From positions 1 to 64,000 of the forward strand of contig QGHH01000024.1 in the NCBI GenBank assembly GCA_003640645.1: a DNA stretch of 64,000 nucleotides, given 5' to 3'. The notes under the pieces were generated by a model. That model was not told the origin of the DNA. It saw only the letters and a program-made list of their open reading frames with translations, and searched no databases. Position 1 is the first letter of the stretch; the number at the start of each line of letters is the position of its first letter. Below, one piece after another: positions 16,226-33,618 of the stretch. A program made the position numbers and the translations under genes. The DNA comes from Fredinandcohnia aciditolerans. GTDB lineage: Bacteria; Bacillota; Bacilli; Bacillales; Bacillaceae_L.

Positions 16226-17097
16226 TTCGGTACCCCCTTTTCGTTAAGGGCATTTCCTACATATTGAACAATTTCATCCACCGACAGACTAGCAGACCGT
16301 GGAATCTCAATTCCTAACTTTTCTTCGAGCAGTCCTTTTAATCTAACTGCCTCAGGGACATCCAAACCTAAATGAAGAACTTGTTCAGGTTTTGAGAATA
16401 TCTCTACAGGACTTCCTTGAAATTTTATCGTTCCTTTTTCCATGACAAGTATTTGATCAGCGTAACGGGAGGCATCCTCCATACTATGGGTTACAAGGAT
16501 TGTTGTCAGACCGTTTTCTTTATGGAGTTTGTAAAACATCTCCATAATTTCAAACCTTCCCCTAGGGTCTAGCCCTGCAGTAGGCTCGTCCAAGACTAAA
16601 ACCTGTGGGTTCATCGCCAAAATTCCTGCAATCGCAACCCGCCGCATTTGACCTCCACTTAAATCAAAAGGTGACTTCGTTAAGTATTCAACAGAAAGTC
16701 CGACCATTTTTATGGTTTGTCTAGCTCTTTCCTTAGCTTCCTCTAATGGAACCCCAAAATTTAGCGGTCCAAAACAAATATCCTTCTCGACCGTTTCCTC
16801 AAAAAGTTGATGTTCGGGAAATTGGAATACAACCCCAACATTCTTTCGTAAAGACTTAAGGTTTTTTTCTTTTTGTTTGGAACTAATTGTTCGTTCTCCA
16901 ATGGTGATTGATCCTGAGGTTGGCTGCAAGAGTCCATTTAAATGCTGGAGGATGGTTGATTTTCCAGAACCCGTATGACCAATTATAGCGGTATATGAAC
17001 CAGATTTAATATGCGCATTAACATCATATAAGGCTAGTCTTTCAAATGGTGAACGAATCTGATAGCGATGTTCTAAATTTTCGATTGTAATGTCCAT
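16222..17097 (-). CDS. ecfA2: ECF transporter ATP-binding subunit EcfA2
   Basis: 291 aa ABC ATPase. Walker A GHTGSGKST, Q-loop FQFPEHQLF, signature LSGGQMRR, Walker B VLVLDEPT and H-loop THSMED are all present. It is the second ATPase of the energising module (called EcfAB or CbiO2 in some nomenclature). GGTGG lies 7 nt before its ATG. It overlaps the end of ecfA1 by 25 bp. Confidence 0.95.
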   Translation of the reverse strand: MDITIENLEHRYQIRSPFERLALYDVNAHIKSGSYTAIIGHTGSGKSTILQHLNGLLQPTSGSITIGERTISSKQKEKNLKSLRKNVGVVFQFPEHQLFEETVEKDICFGPLNFGVPLEEAKERARQTIKMVGLSVEYLTKSPFDLSGGQMRRVAIAGILAMNPQVLVLDEPTAGLDPRGRFEIMEMFYKLHKENGLTTILVTHSMEDASRYADQILVMEKGTIKFQGSPVEIFSKPEQVLHLGLDVPEAVRLKGLLEEKLGIEIPRSASLSVDEIVQYVGNALNEKGVPK

Positions 17098-17912
17098 AAC
17101 TCATCCACCAAGCCTTCTTCTGTTATATGATTCTTAGAGAGAGGAACACCGATTGCTCGTAGTTTTTTAGATACTTTTACAGAAAAGGGTAAATCCAAAC
17201 CAATTTCTACAAGCTTATCATCTAACGCAAAAATCTCCTCGGGTTTTCCTTCTGCAAACAATTGCCCCTGGTTCATTACAATAATTCGATCGGCTCTTGC
17301 TGCCTCCTCTAAGTCATGGGTAATTGACATAACCGTAATCTGACTTTCATTTTTAATTTCTCTTATCGTTTCTAGAACCTCAGCGCGACCGATTGGATCT
17401 AACATAGAAGTAGCCTCATCCAAGATGATTAAATCCGGTTGAACAGCAAGAACACCAGCAATTGCAACTCTCTGTTTTTGCCCACCTGAGAGCTGGTGCG
17501 GTTCATGTTCTAGAAAATCCCTCATTTTAACCATATCGATAACTCTTTCAATTCGTGAAGCCATTGTTTCGCGTGAGATCCCGTTGTTTTCCATTCCAAA
17601 AGCAATATCATCTTGTACAGTTGTTCCAACGAACTGATTATCTGGATTTTGAAACACCATCCCAATCTTCCTTCGAATATCCCAAATTGAATCTTCATTT
17701 AGCTGTACTCCTTCAATTGTTACTGCACCGGTTTGAGGTAACAATAACCCATTGAGAATACGTGCTAGGGTTGATTTTCCAGAACCATTATGACCTACAA
17801 TCGCAAGCCACTCTCCTTTTTGAACAGAGAATGATAGATTTTCTAGTGCGGGACTTGCATTTTCTGCATATTGATAGCTTATCTGGTCAACGACTAAAAG
17901 CTTCTCGCTCAT
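17073..17912 (-). CDS. ecfA1: ECF transporter ATP-binding subunit EcfA1
   Basis: 279 aa ABC ATPase with Walker A GHNGSGKST, Q-loop FQNPDNQFV, signature LSGGQKQR, Walker B LIILDEAT and H-loop THDLEE. The ATG at 17912 is chosen because AGGGGG is 6 nt upstream; an ATG two codons earlier abuts that site. First gene of the ecfA1-ecfA2-ecfT-truA operon, which appears to have its own promoter (see 18071-18099). Confidence 0.95.
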   Translation of the reverse strand: MSEKLLVVDQISYQYAENASPALENLSFSVQKGEWLAIVGHNGSGKSTLARILNGLLLPQTGAVTIEGVQLNEDSIWDIRRKIGMVFQNPDNQFVGTTVQDDIAFGMENNGISRETMASRIERVIDMVKMRDFLEHEPHQLSGGQKQRVAIAGVLAVQPDLIILDEATSMLDPIGRAEVLETIREIKNESQITVMSITHDLEEAARADRIIVMNQGQLFAEGKPEEIFALDDKLVEIGLDLPFSVKVSKKLRAIGVPLSKNHITEEGLVDELWTLQSKI

Positions 17913-18070
17913 TCTCATCCCCCTCTACCTTCTTATCAAATACGCCAAGGCGAATTTTCACTAAAACTTCTTGATCTAGCTCGAAAACACTCATTTATAT
18001 TAACCAAATGGCTAAATAAAATTATTTCCATAGAAATAATACTATTTCTTAATCCAACTTACTACCTTAA

Positions 18071-18099
18071 AAATTATTCGTTTCTTCCTTATCTGTCAA
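18071..18099 (-). promoter_or_regulatory. candidate sigma-A promoter of the ecfA1 operon; AT-rich spacer 17913-18219
   Basis: A perfect TTGACA is followed after 17 bp by TAATTT (a weak -10) on the minus strand, 159 bp before ecfA1. Downstream at 18021-18040 is a perfect 8-bp inverted repeat (ATTATTTC / GAAATAAT) that could be an operator or leader hairpin. Nothing else was seen in this 300-bp gap, except CAAATACGCCAAGG at 17937-17950, which recurs inverted at 50677-50690. Confidence 0.45.
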
Positions 18100-18219
18100 G
18101 GAAATTAGAACGCATTATTCCTATCTTTTAGGAAAAGCGCTATACATTGTACTCGTTCAAAAAGGATTGTAGTATACTATTTATAGATAATTCTATCTTT
18201 TTCGAAAAATAATGAATGT

Positions 18220-18266
18220 AAAATAAAAAGGGCTTAGACCAGTTTGAAAAACTGTCCCGCCCTTAA
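18220..18266 (-). terminator. terminator after rplQ
   Basis: The minus-strand RNA forms a two-part stem (AAGGGC ... GCCCTT enclosing GACAGTT / AACTGGTC) followed by UUUUUAUUUU. It ends the large ribosomal gene cluster 13 nt after the rplQ stop codon. Confidence 0.85.
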
Positions 18267-18278
18267 AAGAAAATAAAA

Positions 18279-18692
<414 letters not shown>

Positions 18693-18760
18693 CTAGGCTC
18701 TTGTAACAATAGACTATCGTGATGAGAAAGATGCCTCTAATTCGCATAATTCAAACCGAG

Positions 18761-19705
18761 TCAGTCATCTTTACGTAAGCCTAAACCAAGCTCTTCTAGT
18801 TTAGCCTTAACTTCTTCTAAAGATTTACGACCAAGGTTACGTACCTTCATCATATCTTCTTCAGTTTTATGAGCAAGCTCTTGAACCGTATTAATTCCTG
18901 CTCTCTTTAAGCAGTTATATGAACGAACTGAGAGATCCAATTCTTCAATTGTCATCTCGAGGACTTTCTCTTTTTGATCCTCTTCTTTTTCAACCATAAT
19001 TTCTGCATTTTGAGCTTCATCTGTTAACCCTACAAAAATATTTAAATGTTCTGTTAGGATTTTCGCACCTAGTGCAATCGCTTCTTTCGGACCAGTACTG
19101 CCGTCTGTCCATACATCAAAAGTCAGTTTGTCAAAGTTCGCGACCTGTCCAACACGTGTATTTTCCACTTGGTAATTAACACGTGCAACTGGTGTATAGA
19201 TGGAGTCAATCGGAATAACACCGATTGGTCGATCATCACGCTTGTTTGCATCAGCTGGAGAATATCCTCGTCCGCGCTTTGCAGTTAATCTCACACGAAA
19301 ATGTGCATCCTTAGCAAGTGTTGCAATGTGTAGATCTGGGTTTAAGATTTCAACATCACTGTCATGCGTGATGTCAGAAGCTTTAACTGGACCTTCACCT
19401 TGAACATCAATCTCAAGAGTCTTCTCATCATCTGAGTAGATTTTAAGAGCTAATTTCTTCACATTTAAGATAATAGATGTTACATCTTCGACGACGCCTT
19501 CAATTGTTGAGAACTCATGCAGTACCCCATCTATTTGGATAGACGTAACAGCGGCACCAGGGAGAGAAGATAATAGGATACGACGTAAGGAGTTACCCAA
19601 AGTTGTTCCATATCCACGCTCAAGTGGCTCGACGACGAATTTACCATAATTGGCATCTTCGCTGATTTCAACCGTTTCGATTTTTGGTTTTTCAATTTCG
19701 ATCAT
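18761..19705 (-). CDS. rpoA: DNA-directed RNA polymerase subunit alpha
   Basis: 314 aa, standard for Bacillus. The N-terminal assembly domain (about 1-228) carries [29 protein letters not shown] linker is followed by the C-terminal UP-element and activator-binding domain ([18 protein letters not shown], then LGRKSLEEV). GGAGGG lies before ATG. A stable hairpin at 19737-19767 lies in its leader, and the gap to rpsK is unusually long (312 bp). Confidence 0.98.
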   Translation of the reverse strand: MIEIEKPKIETVEISEDANYGKFVVEPLERGYGTTLGNSLRRILLSSLPGAAVTSIQIDGVLHEFSTIEGVVEDVTSIILNVKKLALKIYSDDEKTLEIDVQGEGPVKASDITHDSDVEILNPDLHIATLAKDAHFRVRLTAKRGRGYSPADANKRDDRPIGVIPIDSIYTPVARVNYQVENTRVGQVANFDKLTFDVWTDGSTGPKEAIALGAKILTEHLNIFVGLTDEAQNAEIMVEKEEDQKEKVLEMTIEELDLSVRSYNCLKRAGINTVQELAHKTEEDMMKVRNLGRKSLEEVKAKLEELGLGLRKDD

Positions 19706-19736
19706 TTATAAACCCTCCTTCAAAACGTCGAAACCT

Positions 19737-19767
19737 CGGCTAGACCATGATCAAAGACGTCTAACCG
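19737..19767 (-). other. hairpin in the rpoA leader; spacer 19706-20018
   Basis: The minus-strand RNA has CGGTTAGAC / GTCTAGCCG, 9 bp with one G-U pair around a 13-nt loop, about 15 nt before the rpoA ribosome binding site. The rest of the 312-bp rpsK-rpoA spacer is AT-rich. It has a good TATAAT box on the minus strand near 19951-19956 but no convincing -35. It may carry an internal promoter or an autoregulatory site. Confidence 0.5.
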
Positions 19768-20018
19768 AAATTCCCAAAAGTTAAGTTCCCTAACTGTGCA
19801 CAACAACTCGATTATTCTGTAAAGAACTTATAAAGAAAACACGGCGATTTGCAAGTAATACTCACTCACGCCTTTGTTACACTTATAAGATAAGAAAGTA
19901 TTTGAAGCTTCCTTACACAGTAAAAAAGTTTATCAAAACCCATTAATCCATTATAGCCATGGATAAAAAATCTTATACAGAAAAAGATCAAATATGTCTT
20001 GTCGTATTTGTAACTATG

Positions 20019-20408
<390 letters not shown>

Positions 20409-20427
20409 TTATCCATTACCTCCCTTA

Positions 20428-20793
<366 letters not shown>

Positions 20794-20816
20794 TTAGACG
20801 TACACCTCCTTATTAA

Positions 20817-20933
<117 letters not shown>

Positions 20934-20962
20934 TCAAACCTCCTTGATAGTTCGGAGCGCAT

Positions 20963-21181
20963 TTATTTAAAACGGTACGTAATCCTACCGCGAGTCAAGT
21001 CATAAGGTGATAATTCAACCGTTACCTTGTCTCCGGGTAAAATACGAATAAAGTGCATGCGAATTTTACCAGAAACATGGGCCAAAACAGTATGACCATT
21101 CTCTAATTCAACTTTAAACATTGCATTAGGTAATGTCTCAGCAACAGTACCTTCAACTTCAATTACATCGTCTTTCGCCAT
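20963..21181 (-). CDS. infA: translation initiation factor IF-1
   Basis: 72 aa, a single OB-fold ([13 protein letters not shown], then [28 protein letters not shown]) that binds the 30S A site during initiation. Standard length. Its 5' end overlaps the relic reading frame of a KOW-domain gene (see 21159-21330), and GGGAG from that relic supplies its ribosome binding site. Confidence 0.98.
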   Translation of the reverse strand: MAKDDVIEVEGTVAETLPNAMFKVELENGHTVLAHVSGKIRMHFIRILPGDKVTVELSPYDLTRGRITYRFK

Positions 21182-21330
21182 TGGAATGTTCTCCCTTCTT
21201 CAAATCAGTAACTTGCTCATTGACAAACTCGATACACACTAACATTGCTTTACGTTTGCCATCGACCAGTTTCCTTAATACTGCTCTGAACTTCCGGAGA
21301 TACGTAATCAAAAATTAGATGAATGTTATT
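21159..21330 (-). pseudogene. remnant of a KOW-domain RNA-binding protein gene
   Basis: Between map and infA, Bacillus genomes normally carry a gene of about 90 codons for a KOW-domain protein. Here only 170 bp remain. The minus strand still encodes HLIFDYVSPEVQSSIKETGR in one frame; then, after a frameshift at the Gly-Arg, VDGKRKAMLVCIEFVNEQ and [12 protein letters not shown] continue into a short overlap with infA ending at a TGA (21159-21161). In the family as I remember it the joint reads ETGRVTNGK. The N-terminal KOW part is missing and an in-frame stop precedes the remnant. Confidence 0.7.
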
Positions 21331-21351
21331 CTAATGAATAGGGTTTGTGCC

Positions 21352-22098
21352 TTACAATTTTGTTAAGATCTCATACCCTGTTTCTGTAATAGCAATCGTA
21401 TGTTCAAAATGCGCACACGTTTTGCCATCGACTGTTACAACAGTCCAGTTATCTGCTAACGTCTTCACGTATCGACTACCTGCATTTACCATCGGTTCAA
21501 CGGCAAGTACCATTCCTGGTTTTAAACGTGGTCCTTTATTAGGAGGACCAAAATGTGGAATTTGCGGCTCCTCATGTAATTCTTTGCCCACACCGTGACC
21601 AACATATTCTCGAACGATCGAGAAATTGTTCGCTTCGACATAAACTTGGATTGCATGAGAAATATTTGAAAGACGCACACCAGGTTTTGCTTCCTCTAAT
21701 CCTCGATAAAGGGATTCTTCGGTTACACTTAGAAGTTTTTGATTTTCCTTATGAATCGTACCTACTGGATATGTCCAAGCCGAGTCACCATGATAGCCAT
21801 TGTATTGCGCACCAATATCGATACTAATAATATCTCCATCTTGTAAAACGCGATCACCTGGCAAACCATGCACCAACTCTTCATTAACAGAGGTACAGAT
21901 ACTACCGCGAAAACCATTATACCCTTTAAAAGAAGGAATTGCATCAAATCCACGAATAAACTTTTCAGCAATTGTATCCAGTTCTTTCGTAGAAATTCCT
22001 GGAGTAATATATTGTTGTAGTTCTTGGTGTGTCAATGCGACGATCTTTCCAGCCTCGCGCATAATTTCGATTTCTCTTGGTGACTTGCAAATAATCAT
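21352..22098 (-). CDS. map: type I methionine aminopeptidase
   Basis: 248 aa, pita-bread fold. It removes the initiator methionine from nascent proteins. Metal ligands are visible in the [16 protein letters not shown] region (two Asp), in [17 protein letters not shown] (His) and in VLAVEPM and the C-terminal ITETG region (Glu residues). It starts one base after the adk stop (22099), so the genes are translationally coupled. Confidence 0.97.
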   Translation of the reverse strand: MIICKSPREIEIMREAGKIVALTHQELQQYITPGISTKELDTIAEKFIRGFDAIPSFKGYNGFRGSICTSVNEELVHGLPGDRVLQDGDIISIDIGAQYNGYHGDSAWTYPVGTIHKENQKLLSVTEESLYRGLEEAKPGVRLSNISHAIQVYVEANNFSIVREYVGHGVGKELHEEPQIPHFGPPNKGPRLKPGMVLAVEPMVNAGSRYVKTLADNWTVVTVDGKTCAHFEHTIAITETGYEILTKL

Positions 22099-24100
<2,002 letters not shown>

Positions 24101-24101
<1 letters not shown>

Positions 24102-24541
24102 TAAATCACCTCAGTTTTTCCGCCAGCAGCTTCAATAGCTTGTTGAGCAGTAGAGGAGAATTTGTGAGCTCTAACTGTTAGCTTTTTGTCAAGAGTACCT
24201 TTTCCAAGGATCTTAACACCAGCATTAAGTTTACTTACAACGCCAGTTTCAATTAAAAGTTCAGGTGTAACTTCTGTTCCGTCTTCGAAACGATTTAATG
24301 TTTCTAGGTTAACAATCGCAAAGTCTTTGCGATTGATGTTTGTAAAACCACGTTTTGGTAGGCGTTGGAATAGAGGGGTTTGACCACCTTCAAATCCAGG
24401 ACGAACACCGCCACCAGAACGCGCTTTTTGACCTTTATGACCTTTACCAGATGTTTTACCATTACCTGAACCAGTTCCACGTCCTACACGATTACGTGTT
24501 TTACGAGAACCTTCAGCCGGTTGTAATTCATGAAGTTTCAT
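24101..24541 (-). CDS. rplO: 50S ribosomal protein L15
   Basis: 146 aa. The glycine- and basic-rich N-terminus ([22 protein letters not shown]) penetrates 23S rRNA, and the globular C-terminus ends AAGGKTEVI. Late assembly protein of the 50S subunit. GGAGG before ATG. Coupled to secY downstream. Confidence 0.98.
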
Positions 24542-24574
24542 TTGGGCACCTCCTTATTTCAGAAAAAAATTCGA

Positions 24575-24757
24575 TTATTGTTCTTTAACCGTAACTAGGT
24601 GAGCAACTTTATTAATCATACCGCGAATCGCAGCATTATCATCATGAACAACAGTTTGATGTAATTTTTTCAATCCAAGAGTACGAACAGTTACACGTTG
24701 GTCTTCAGGACGTCCAATGACACTGCGAGTGAGGGTGATTTCTAATTTCTTTGACAT
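24575..24757 (-). CDS. rpmD: 50S ribosomal protein L30
   Basis: 60 aa, beginning [20 protein letters not shown] and including [12 protein letters not shown]. Small ferredoxin-like fold protein of the 50S subunit. It lies between rpsE and rplO with a good GGAGGG site, in the standard spc order. Confidence 0.98.
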   Translation of the reverse strand: MSKKLEITLTRSVIGRPEDQRVTVRTLGLKKLHQTVVHDDNAAIRGMINKVAHLVTVKEQ

Positions 24758-24769
24758 GTGTTTTCCCTC

Positions 24770-25270
24770 CTATCCTAACAGTTCTTCTACTGATTTACCA
24801 CGTAACTTAGCTACTTCTTCAGCACGCTTTAATTGAGTTAATCCTTCTATTGTAGCACGAATCATATTTACAGGAGTATTTGTTCCTAATGATTTAGAAA
24901 GGATATCACCGATACCAGCAAGTTCTAATACCGCACGAACTGGTCCACCAGCGATAACTCCAGTACCTTCAGATGCAGGTTTTAATAGTACTTCACCTGC
25001 TCCAAACTGACCAATTACTTGGTGAGGAATTGTTGTTCCAACCATTGGTACAGAAACAAGATTCTTTTTAGCATCTTCAATTGCTTTACGAATTGCATCT
25101 GGAACTTCTTGAGCTTTACCAGTTCCAAAACCAACATGTCCGTTCTTATCACCGACAACAACTAGTGCTGCAAAGCGGAAACGACGACCACCTTTAACAA
25201 CTTTAGCTACACGGTTAACGGTAACTACGCGTTCTTCAAGTTCTAATTTATTTGGATCAATGCGACGCAT
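24770..25270 (-). CDS. rpsE: 30S ribosomal protein S5
   Basis: 166 aa. N-terminal double-stranded RNA-binding domain ([29 protein letters not shown]), then the second domain ([21 protein letters not shown]). Helps translational accuracy and mRNA unwinding at the entry site. The KVVKGGRRF loop is the classic place of spectinomycin-resistance changes and looks wild-type. Confidence 0.98.
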   Translation of the reverse strand: MRRIDPNKLELEERVVTVNRVAKVVKGGRRFRFAALVVVGDKNGHVGFGTGKAQEVPDAIRKAIEDAKKNLVSVPMVGTTIPHQVIGQFGAGEVLLKPASEGTGVIAGGPVRAVLELAGIGDILSKSLGTNTPVNMIRATIEGLTQLKRAEEVAKLRGKSVEELLG

Positions 25271-25292
25271 CTATAATGTCCCTCCTTTTTTA

Positions 25293-25655
25293 TTAAAATT
25301 GTAATCCAGCTTCACGAGCAGCATCTGCTAGTGCTTTAACACGTCCGTGATATAGGTAACCTCCGCGGTCGAATACAACCTCTTTGATTCCTTTTTCAAT
25401 TCCACGTTTTGCAACTAGTTCGCCAACCTTTGTAGCTGCATCTACGTTTCCAGCACCTTCAACAGAAAGTTCTTTATCTAATGTAGAAGCACTTGCGATT
25501 GTTACTGAGTTCACATCATCGATTAATTGAGCGTAAATGTGTTTATTTGAGCGGAACACATTTAGGCGAGGACGAGTAGCAGTTCCTGAAACACGAGAAC
25601 GAACACGAGCATGTCTTTTTCTACGAACTGCATTTTTATCCTGTTTCGTAATCAT
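25293..25655 (-). CDS. rplR: 50S ribosomal protein L18
   Basis: 120 aa, a 5S rRNA-binding protein. Basic N-terminus ([21 protein letters not shown]), [11 protein letters not shown], and ending [26 protein letters not shown]. Normal position between rplF and rpsE. Confidence 0.98.
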   Translation of the reverse strand: MITKQDKNAVRRKRHARVRSRVSGTATRPRLNVFRSNKHIYAQLIDDVNSVTIASASTLDKELSVEGAGNVDAATKVGELVAKRGIEKGIKEVVFDRGGYLYHGRVKALADAAREAGLQF

Positions 25656-25687
25656 TTACGTCTCTCCTTTCTTTTACCTAAAAAGGC

Positions 25688-26224
25688 TTACTTCGCAGTT
25701 TTACCTTCCTTACGACGTACAAATTCACCTTCGTAGCGAATACCTTTTCCTTTATAAGGCTCAGGCGGACGTACACCACGAATATTAGCAGCTAACGCTC
25801 CAACACGTTCTTTATCGATACCTTTAACAACGATCTTTGTGTTAGATGGTACATCGATTTCAACACCAGCCTCTGGAACGATTTCTACTGGATGAGAATA
25901 TCCAACGTTTAGAACAAGTTTGTTTCCAGATTTTTGAGCACGGTATCCGACCCCGATTAGCTCTAAACCTCTTTCATAACCTTTGGATACACCTTCAACC
26001 ATGTTCCCTAAAAGACTACGAGTTGTACCGTGAAGAGCACGGTGTTCTTTATTATCAGTTGGGCGAGTAACGTTAATTACGTTCTCTTCAACATTGATTT
26101 GCATATCAGGATGGAAAGCACGAGTTAACTCGCCCTTTGGTCCCTTAACAGTAGCAGTATTACCGTTGAATGTTACAGTAACACCTGATGGTATTTCGAT
26201 TGGTTTTTTACCAATACGTGACAT
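25688..26224 (-). CDS. rplF: 50S ribosomal protein L6
   Basis: 178 aa with two related domains, near the sarcin-ricin loop. It starts [17 protein letters not shown] and ends with the conserved [27 protein letters not shown] segment. Standard length and spacing in the spc operon. Confidence 0.98.
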   Translation of the reverse strand: MSRIGKKPIEIPSGVTVTFNGNTATVKGPKGELTRAFHPDMQINVEENVINVTRPTDNKEHRALHGTTRSLLGNMVEGVSKGYERGLELIGVGYRAQKSGNKLVLNVGYSHPVEIVPEAGVEIDVPSNTKIVVKGIDKERVGALAANIRGVRPPEPYKGKGIRYEGEFVRRKEGKTAK

Positions 26225-26252
26225 GTACTACACCTCCATTCTTTTCAAGCTA

Positions 26253-27420
<1,168 letters not shown>

Positions 27421-27444
27421 GTAAGTACCTCCTTTCTTTGTTTA

Positions 27445-27756
27445 CTATTTATCTAAAACTTCACCAGATTTTTTTGCTACACGTACCTTTTTGCCATCAA
27501 CATCTTTGTAACCAACACGTGTTGGAGTACCAGATTTAGGATCTAATGGCATTACATTTGATACATGAATAGGTGCCTCTTGGCTAATGATTCCACCTTG
27601 TGGATTCACTTGAGACGGTTTTGAGTGTTTCTTTACGATATTAACGCCTTCTACAAGAACACGGTCTTTCTTAGGAAAGCTTTCAAGGATCACACCTTGT
27701 TTACCTTTATCTTTACCTGAAATAACCTGTACCTTGTCACCCTTTTTTACATGCAT
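27445..27756 (-). CDS. rplX: 50S ribosomal protein L24
   Basis: 103 aa. KOW motif at the N-terminus ([21 protein letters not shown]). One of two initiators of 50S assembly. Follows rplN directly. Confidence 0.98.
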   Translation of the reverse strand: MHVKKGDKVQVISGKDKGKQGVILESFPKKDRVLVEGVNIVKKHSKPSQVNPQGGIISQEAPIHVSNVMPLDPKSGTPTRVGYKDVDGKKVRVAKKSGEVLDK

Positions 27757-27793
27757 CTATTTCGCACCTCCTTAAAGGCTAGTCGATTTCGAA

Positions 27794-28162
<369 letters not shown>

Positions 28163-28209
28163 TCATGAAACCTCCCTTCGGATTATTGATTGATCCGAAC
28201 AATATATAT

Positions 28210-28473
28210 TTAGATAATAACTGCTTTCTCTACTACTTCAACAAGACGGAAGCGTTTTGTAGCAGATAATGGGCGAGTCTCCATAATTCTAACGACGTCG
28301 CCGATTTTCGCAACATTGTTTTCATCATGTGCTTTGAATTTTTTAGAATACTTTACGCGTTTACCGTAAAGAGAATGTTTCTTATAGGTTTCTACTAGAA
28401 CAGTTACTGTTTTATCCATTTTGTCAGATACAACACGTCCAGTGTAGACTTTACGTTGGTTACGTTCACTCAC
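28210..28473 (-). CDS. rpsQ: 30S ribosomal protein S17
   Basis: 87 aa OB-fold protein that binds helix 11 of 16S rRNA and starts 5'-domain assembly. [22 protein letters not shown] is the typical beginning. Located between rpmC and rplN. Confidence 0.98.
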   Translation of the reverse strand: MSERNQRKVYTGRVVSDKMDKTVTVLVETYKKHSLYGKRVKYSKKFKAHDENNVAKIGDVVRIMETRPLSATKRFRLVEVVEKAVII

Positions 28474-28501
28474 TATCGTAGACCTCCTTCCTGGTTATCG
28501 A

Positions 28502-29781
<1,280 letters not shown>

Positions 29782-29784
29782 TAC

Positions 29785-30126
29785 TTATCCCTCCTTCTTT
29801 TCTGATACCACGATTGTAATGTGGCTAGTGCGTTTATTGATCTGACTTGCACGTCCCATAGCTCTTGGACGGAATCTTTTTAATGTTGGACCTTCATTTA
29901 CATATGCTTCAGTAATAACCAAGTTATTAGCGTCCATTTCGTAGTTATGCTCTGCATTCGCGATCGCAGAATTTAATACCTTTTCTACAACTGGAGAAGC
30001 AGCCTTTGGTGTGTGTCGTAGGATCGCGATTGCTTCACCTACTTGCTTGCCTCGAATTAAATCTGCTACTAAACGAACTTTACGAGGAGCAATACGAACT
30101 GTTCTCGCAACAGCTTTAGCTTGCAT
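29785..30126 (-). CDS. rplV: 50S ribosomal protein L22
   Basis: 113 aa. Starts [20 protein letters not shown]; a beta-hairpin loop ([20 protein letters not shown]) lines the exit tunnel, where macrolide-resistance changes arise. The start at 30126 has GAGGAGG upstream. Confidence 0.98.
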   Translation of the reverse strand: MQAKAVARTVRIAPRKVRLVADLIRGKQVGEAIAILRHTPKAASPVVEKVLNSAIANAEHNYEMDANNLVITEAYVNEGPTLKRFRPRAMGRASQINKRTSHITIVVSEKKEG

Positions 30127-30143
30127 AGATAATCCTCCTCTCA

Positions 30144-30422
30144 TTAACGTCTTGTTTTCTTATCGTCACTTGCGTGGCCTTTGTAAGTACGAGTTGGTGC
30201 GAATTCACCAAGTTTATGACCTACCATATCTTCAGTAACATAGACTGGTACATGTTTACGACCATCATATACCGCAATTGTATGACCGATGAATTGAGGG
30301 AAAATCGTTGAACGACGTGACCAAGTTTTAATAACTTGTTTCTTCTCAGATCCATTTTGATTTTCAACCTTTTTCATTAAGTGGTCATCTACAAAAGGTC
30401 CTTTTTTCAAACTGCGTCCCAT
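30144..30422 (-). CDS. rpsS: 30S ribosomal protein S19
   Basis: 92 aa. [18 protein letters not shown] and the [20 protein letters not shown] block are universal. Head protein next to S13. Between rplB and rplV in the S10 operon. Confidence 0.98.
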   Translation of the reverse strand: MGRSLKKGPFVDDHLMKKVENQNGSEKKQVIKTWSRRSTIFPQFIGHTIAVYDGRKHVPVYVTEDMVGHKLGEFAPTRTYKGHASDDKKTRR

Positions 30423-30479
30423 AAGTGAACCTCCCTTCGTGATTGACCTACGGTTCCGATGAACCGTAGCACAATCCCG

Positions 30480-31328
<849 letters not shown>

Positions 31329-31336
31329 CTATAAAA

Positions 31337-31624
31337 TTAAACTTCAAAGAATTCGATTTCTTTGCTATCTGCAGTTAACTTAACGATTGCTTTTCTGCGA
31401 CGATTTGTATATCCACTGTAACGTCCTACACGCTTGAACTTACCTTTGTAGTTCATGATGTTTACTTTTTCAACTGTCACACCGAAAATTTGCTCAATAG
31501 CATCTTTAACTTCGGTTTTATTAGCTTTCACGTCAACATCAAATGTGTATTTTTTTTCAGCCATAAGGTCTGATGAACGTTCAGTAATAACAGGGCTCTT
31601 AATAATATCACGAGGATCTTTCAT
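31337..31624 (-). CDS. rplW: 50S ribosomal protein L23
   Basis: 95 aa, tunnel-exit protein that docks trigger factor and [21 protein letters not shown] and the PRIVKLT-like end ([19 protein letters not shown]). Its start codon overlaps the rplD stop by one base (TAATG), a sign of coupling. Confidence 0.98.
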   Translation of the reverse strand: MKDPRDIIKSPVITERSSDLMAEKKYTFDVDVKANKTEVKDAIEQIFGVTVEKVNIMNYKGKFKRVGRYSGYTNRRRKAIVKLTADSKEIEFFEV

Positions 31625-32247
31625 TATGCGAGCACCTCCTCTACTTTTTCCACCGCAGCTTTAGTAATCACAAGCTTATCATGGTTAAGAACATCAAGAA
31701 CATTTACTCCATTTGCAACAACAACTGTTACTCCAGGAATGTTACGTGCTGAAAGTTCTACTGCTTCGTTTGCATCAGCAGTTACGATTAACGCTTTACG
31801 ATCAACGTTTAATCCTTTCAGTACCGCAACCATTTCTTTTGTTTTAGGAGTTTCTAATACTAGATTGTCTAATACTAGAATGTTTTCCTCTAACACCTTA
31901 GTAGATAATGCTGATTTGATCGCTAAACGGCGTACTTTTTTAGGTAATTTGTAGCTATAGCTTCTTGGAGTTGGACCAAATACTGTTCCACCGCCACGCC
32001 ATTGTGGTGAACGAATAGAACCTTGGCGAGCACGACCAGTACCCTTTTGACGCCATGGTTTACGTCCTCCGCCAGCTACTTCAGAACGGATTTTTGTTTT
32101 GTGAGTTCCTTGACGTAAGGAAGCTCTTTGCATAATTACTGCATCGAATAATACTTGTTTATTAGGTTCAACACCGAATACAGAATCGTTTAATTCGATT
32201 TCTCCTACAGCTGAACCGGATTGGTTATACAATGATACTTTAGGCAT
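31624..32247 (-). CDS. rplD: 50S ribosomal protein L4
   Basis: 207 aa. Long loop into the exit tunnel ([22 protein letters not shown]). In E. coli L4 represses the S10 operon; in Bacillus this mechanism is not established. Coupled to rplW. Confidence 0.98.
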   Translation of the reverse strand: MPKVSLYNQSGSAVGEIELNDSVFGVEPNKQVLFDAVIMQRASLRQGTHKTKIRSEVAGGGRKPWRQKGTGRARQGSIRSPQWRGGGTVFGPTPRSYSYKLPKKVRRLAIKSALSTKVLEENILVLDNLVLETPKTKEMVAVLKGLNVDRKALIVTADANEAVELSARNIPGVTVVVANGVNVLDVLNHDKLVITKAAVEKVEEVLA

Positions 32248-32272
32248 TCAAATGTCCTCCTTTCCTAGTAAA

Positions 32273-32902
32273 TTATTTTACTTTAACAGCACTTTTTACT
32301 GTAATAACAGATTTTCTCGCACCAGGTACATTACCTTTTACTAGAAGAAGATTACGTTCTGTATCTACTTTCACGATCTCTAAGTTTTGTACTGTGATAC
32401 GGTCTCCACCCATACGACCTGGTAGAAGTTTGTTTTTGAATACACGGTTTGGAGCTACAGGTCCCATTGAACCAGGACGACGGTGATAACGTGAACCGTG
32501 ACTCATAGGTCCGCGAGATTGTCCGTGGCGCTTGATCGCACCTTGGAATCCTTTACCTTTTGAAATTCCTGTTACATCTACAATATCTCCCTCTGCGAAG
32601 ATATCAACTTTGACTTCCTGACCAACTTCAAACTCATCTAAGTTAACTCCACGTAATTCACGTACGAAGCGCTTAGGTGCAGTATTTGCTTTTGCAGCAT
32701 GACCCTTTTCAGGTTTGTTTGAAAGCTTTTCTCTCTTATCATCAAAACCGATTTGAACCGCTTCATATCCATCAGTTTCAACTGACTTCTTTTGAAGAAC
32801 TACGTTCGGAGAAGCTTCGATTACAGTTACAGGGATAAGCTCACCGTTACCTACAAATACTTGAGTCATACCAATTTTTCTTCCTAAGATTCCTTTGGTC
32901 AT
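32273..32902 (-). CDS. rplC: 50S ribosomal protein L3
   Basis: 209 aa. [16 protein letters not shown] start; the central extension [32 protein letters not shown] reaches the peptidyl-transferase centre. Initiator of 50S assembly. Second gene of the S10 operon. Confidence 0.98.
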   Translation of the reverse strand: MTKGILGRKIGMTQVFVGNGELIPVTVIEASPNVVLQKKSVETDGYEAVQIGFDDKREKLSNKPEKGHAAKANTAPKRFVRELRGVNLDEFEVGQEVKVDIFAEGDIVDVTGISKGKGFQGAIKRHGQSRGPMSHGSRYHRRPGSMGPVAPNRVFKNKLLPGRMGGDRITVQNLEIVKVDTERNLLLVKGNVPGARKSVITVKSAVKVK

Positions 32903-32946
32903 TAGTCACACCTCCTAATATATTTACAATTTATTTCAGTTTAAAA

Positions 32947-33453
<507 letters not shown>

Positions 33454-33456
33454 TCA

Positions 33457-33485
33457 ATTATACACACCATCAGTATACATTTCAA
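33457..33485 (-). promoter_or_regulatory. sigma-A promoter of the S10 operon, with a ~195-nt leader
   Basis: TTGAAA, a 17-bp spacer and a perfect TATAAT lie on the minus strand. Transcription would begin near 33450, leaving about 195 nt of untranslated leader before rpsJ (33256-33450). I saw no clear attenuator in this leader. The stretch 33256-33570 contains no credible gene. Confidence 0.82.
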
Positions 33486-33570
33486 CAAAAGTCCCAATAT
33501 ATTTTTACGTTAGATTTTGGAAACTAATCTACTATGAGTTTCTTCTATTATATATAGAATATATTTCACA

Positions 33571-33602
33571 AAAAAACAGGCGGAATCATCCGCCTGTTTT
33601 TT
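33571..33602 (-). terminator. terminator of the str operon after tuf
   Basis: A perfect 11-bp stem AAAACAGGCGG / CCGCCTGTTTT with a 6-nt loop and a U run, 17 nt after the tuf stop. It separates str from S10 transcription, which restarts at the promoter near 33470. Confidence 0.92.
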
Positions 33603-33618
33603 AAACATATTGGAATTA

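Noticed and set aside
18137-18190. Plus-strand promoter-like sequence (TTGTAC-17-TAGTAT)
   Set aside because: It points toward the rplQ terminator with no gene on that strand, so probably chance in AT-rich DNA.
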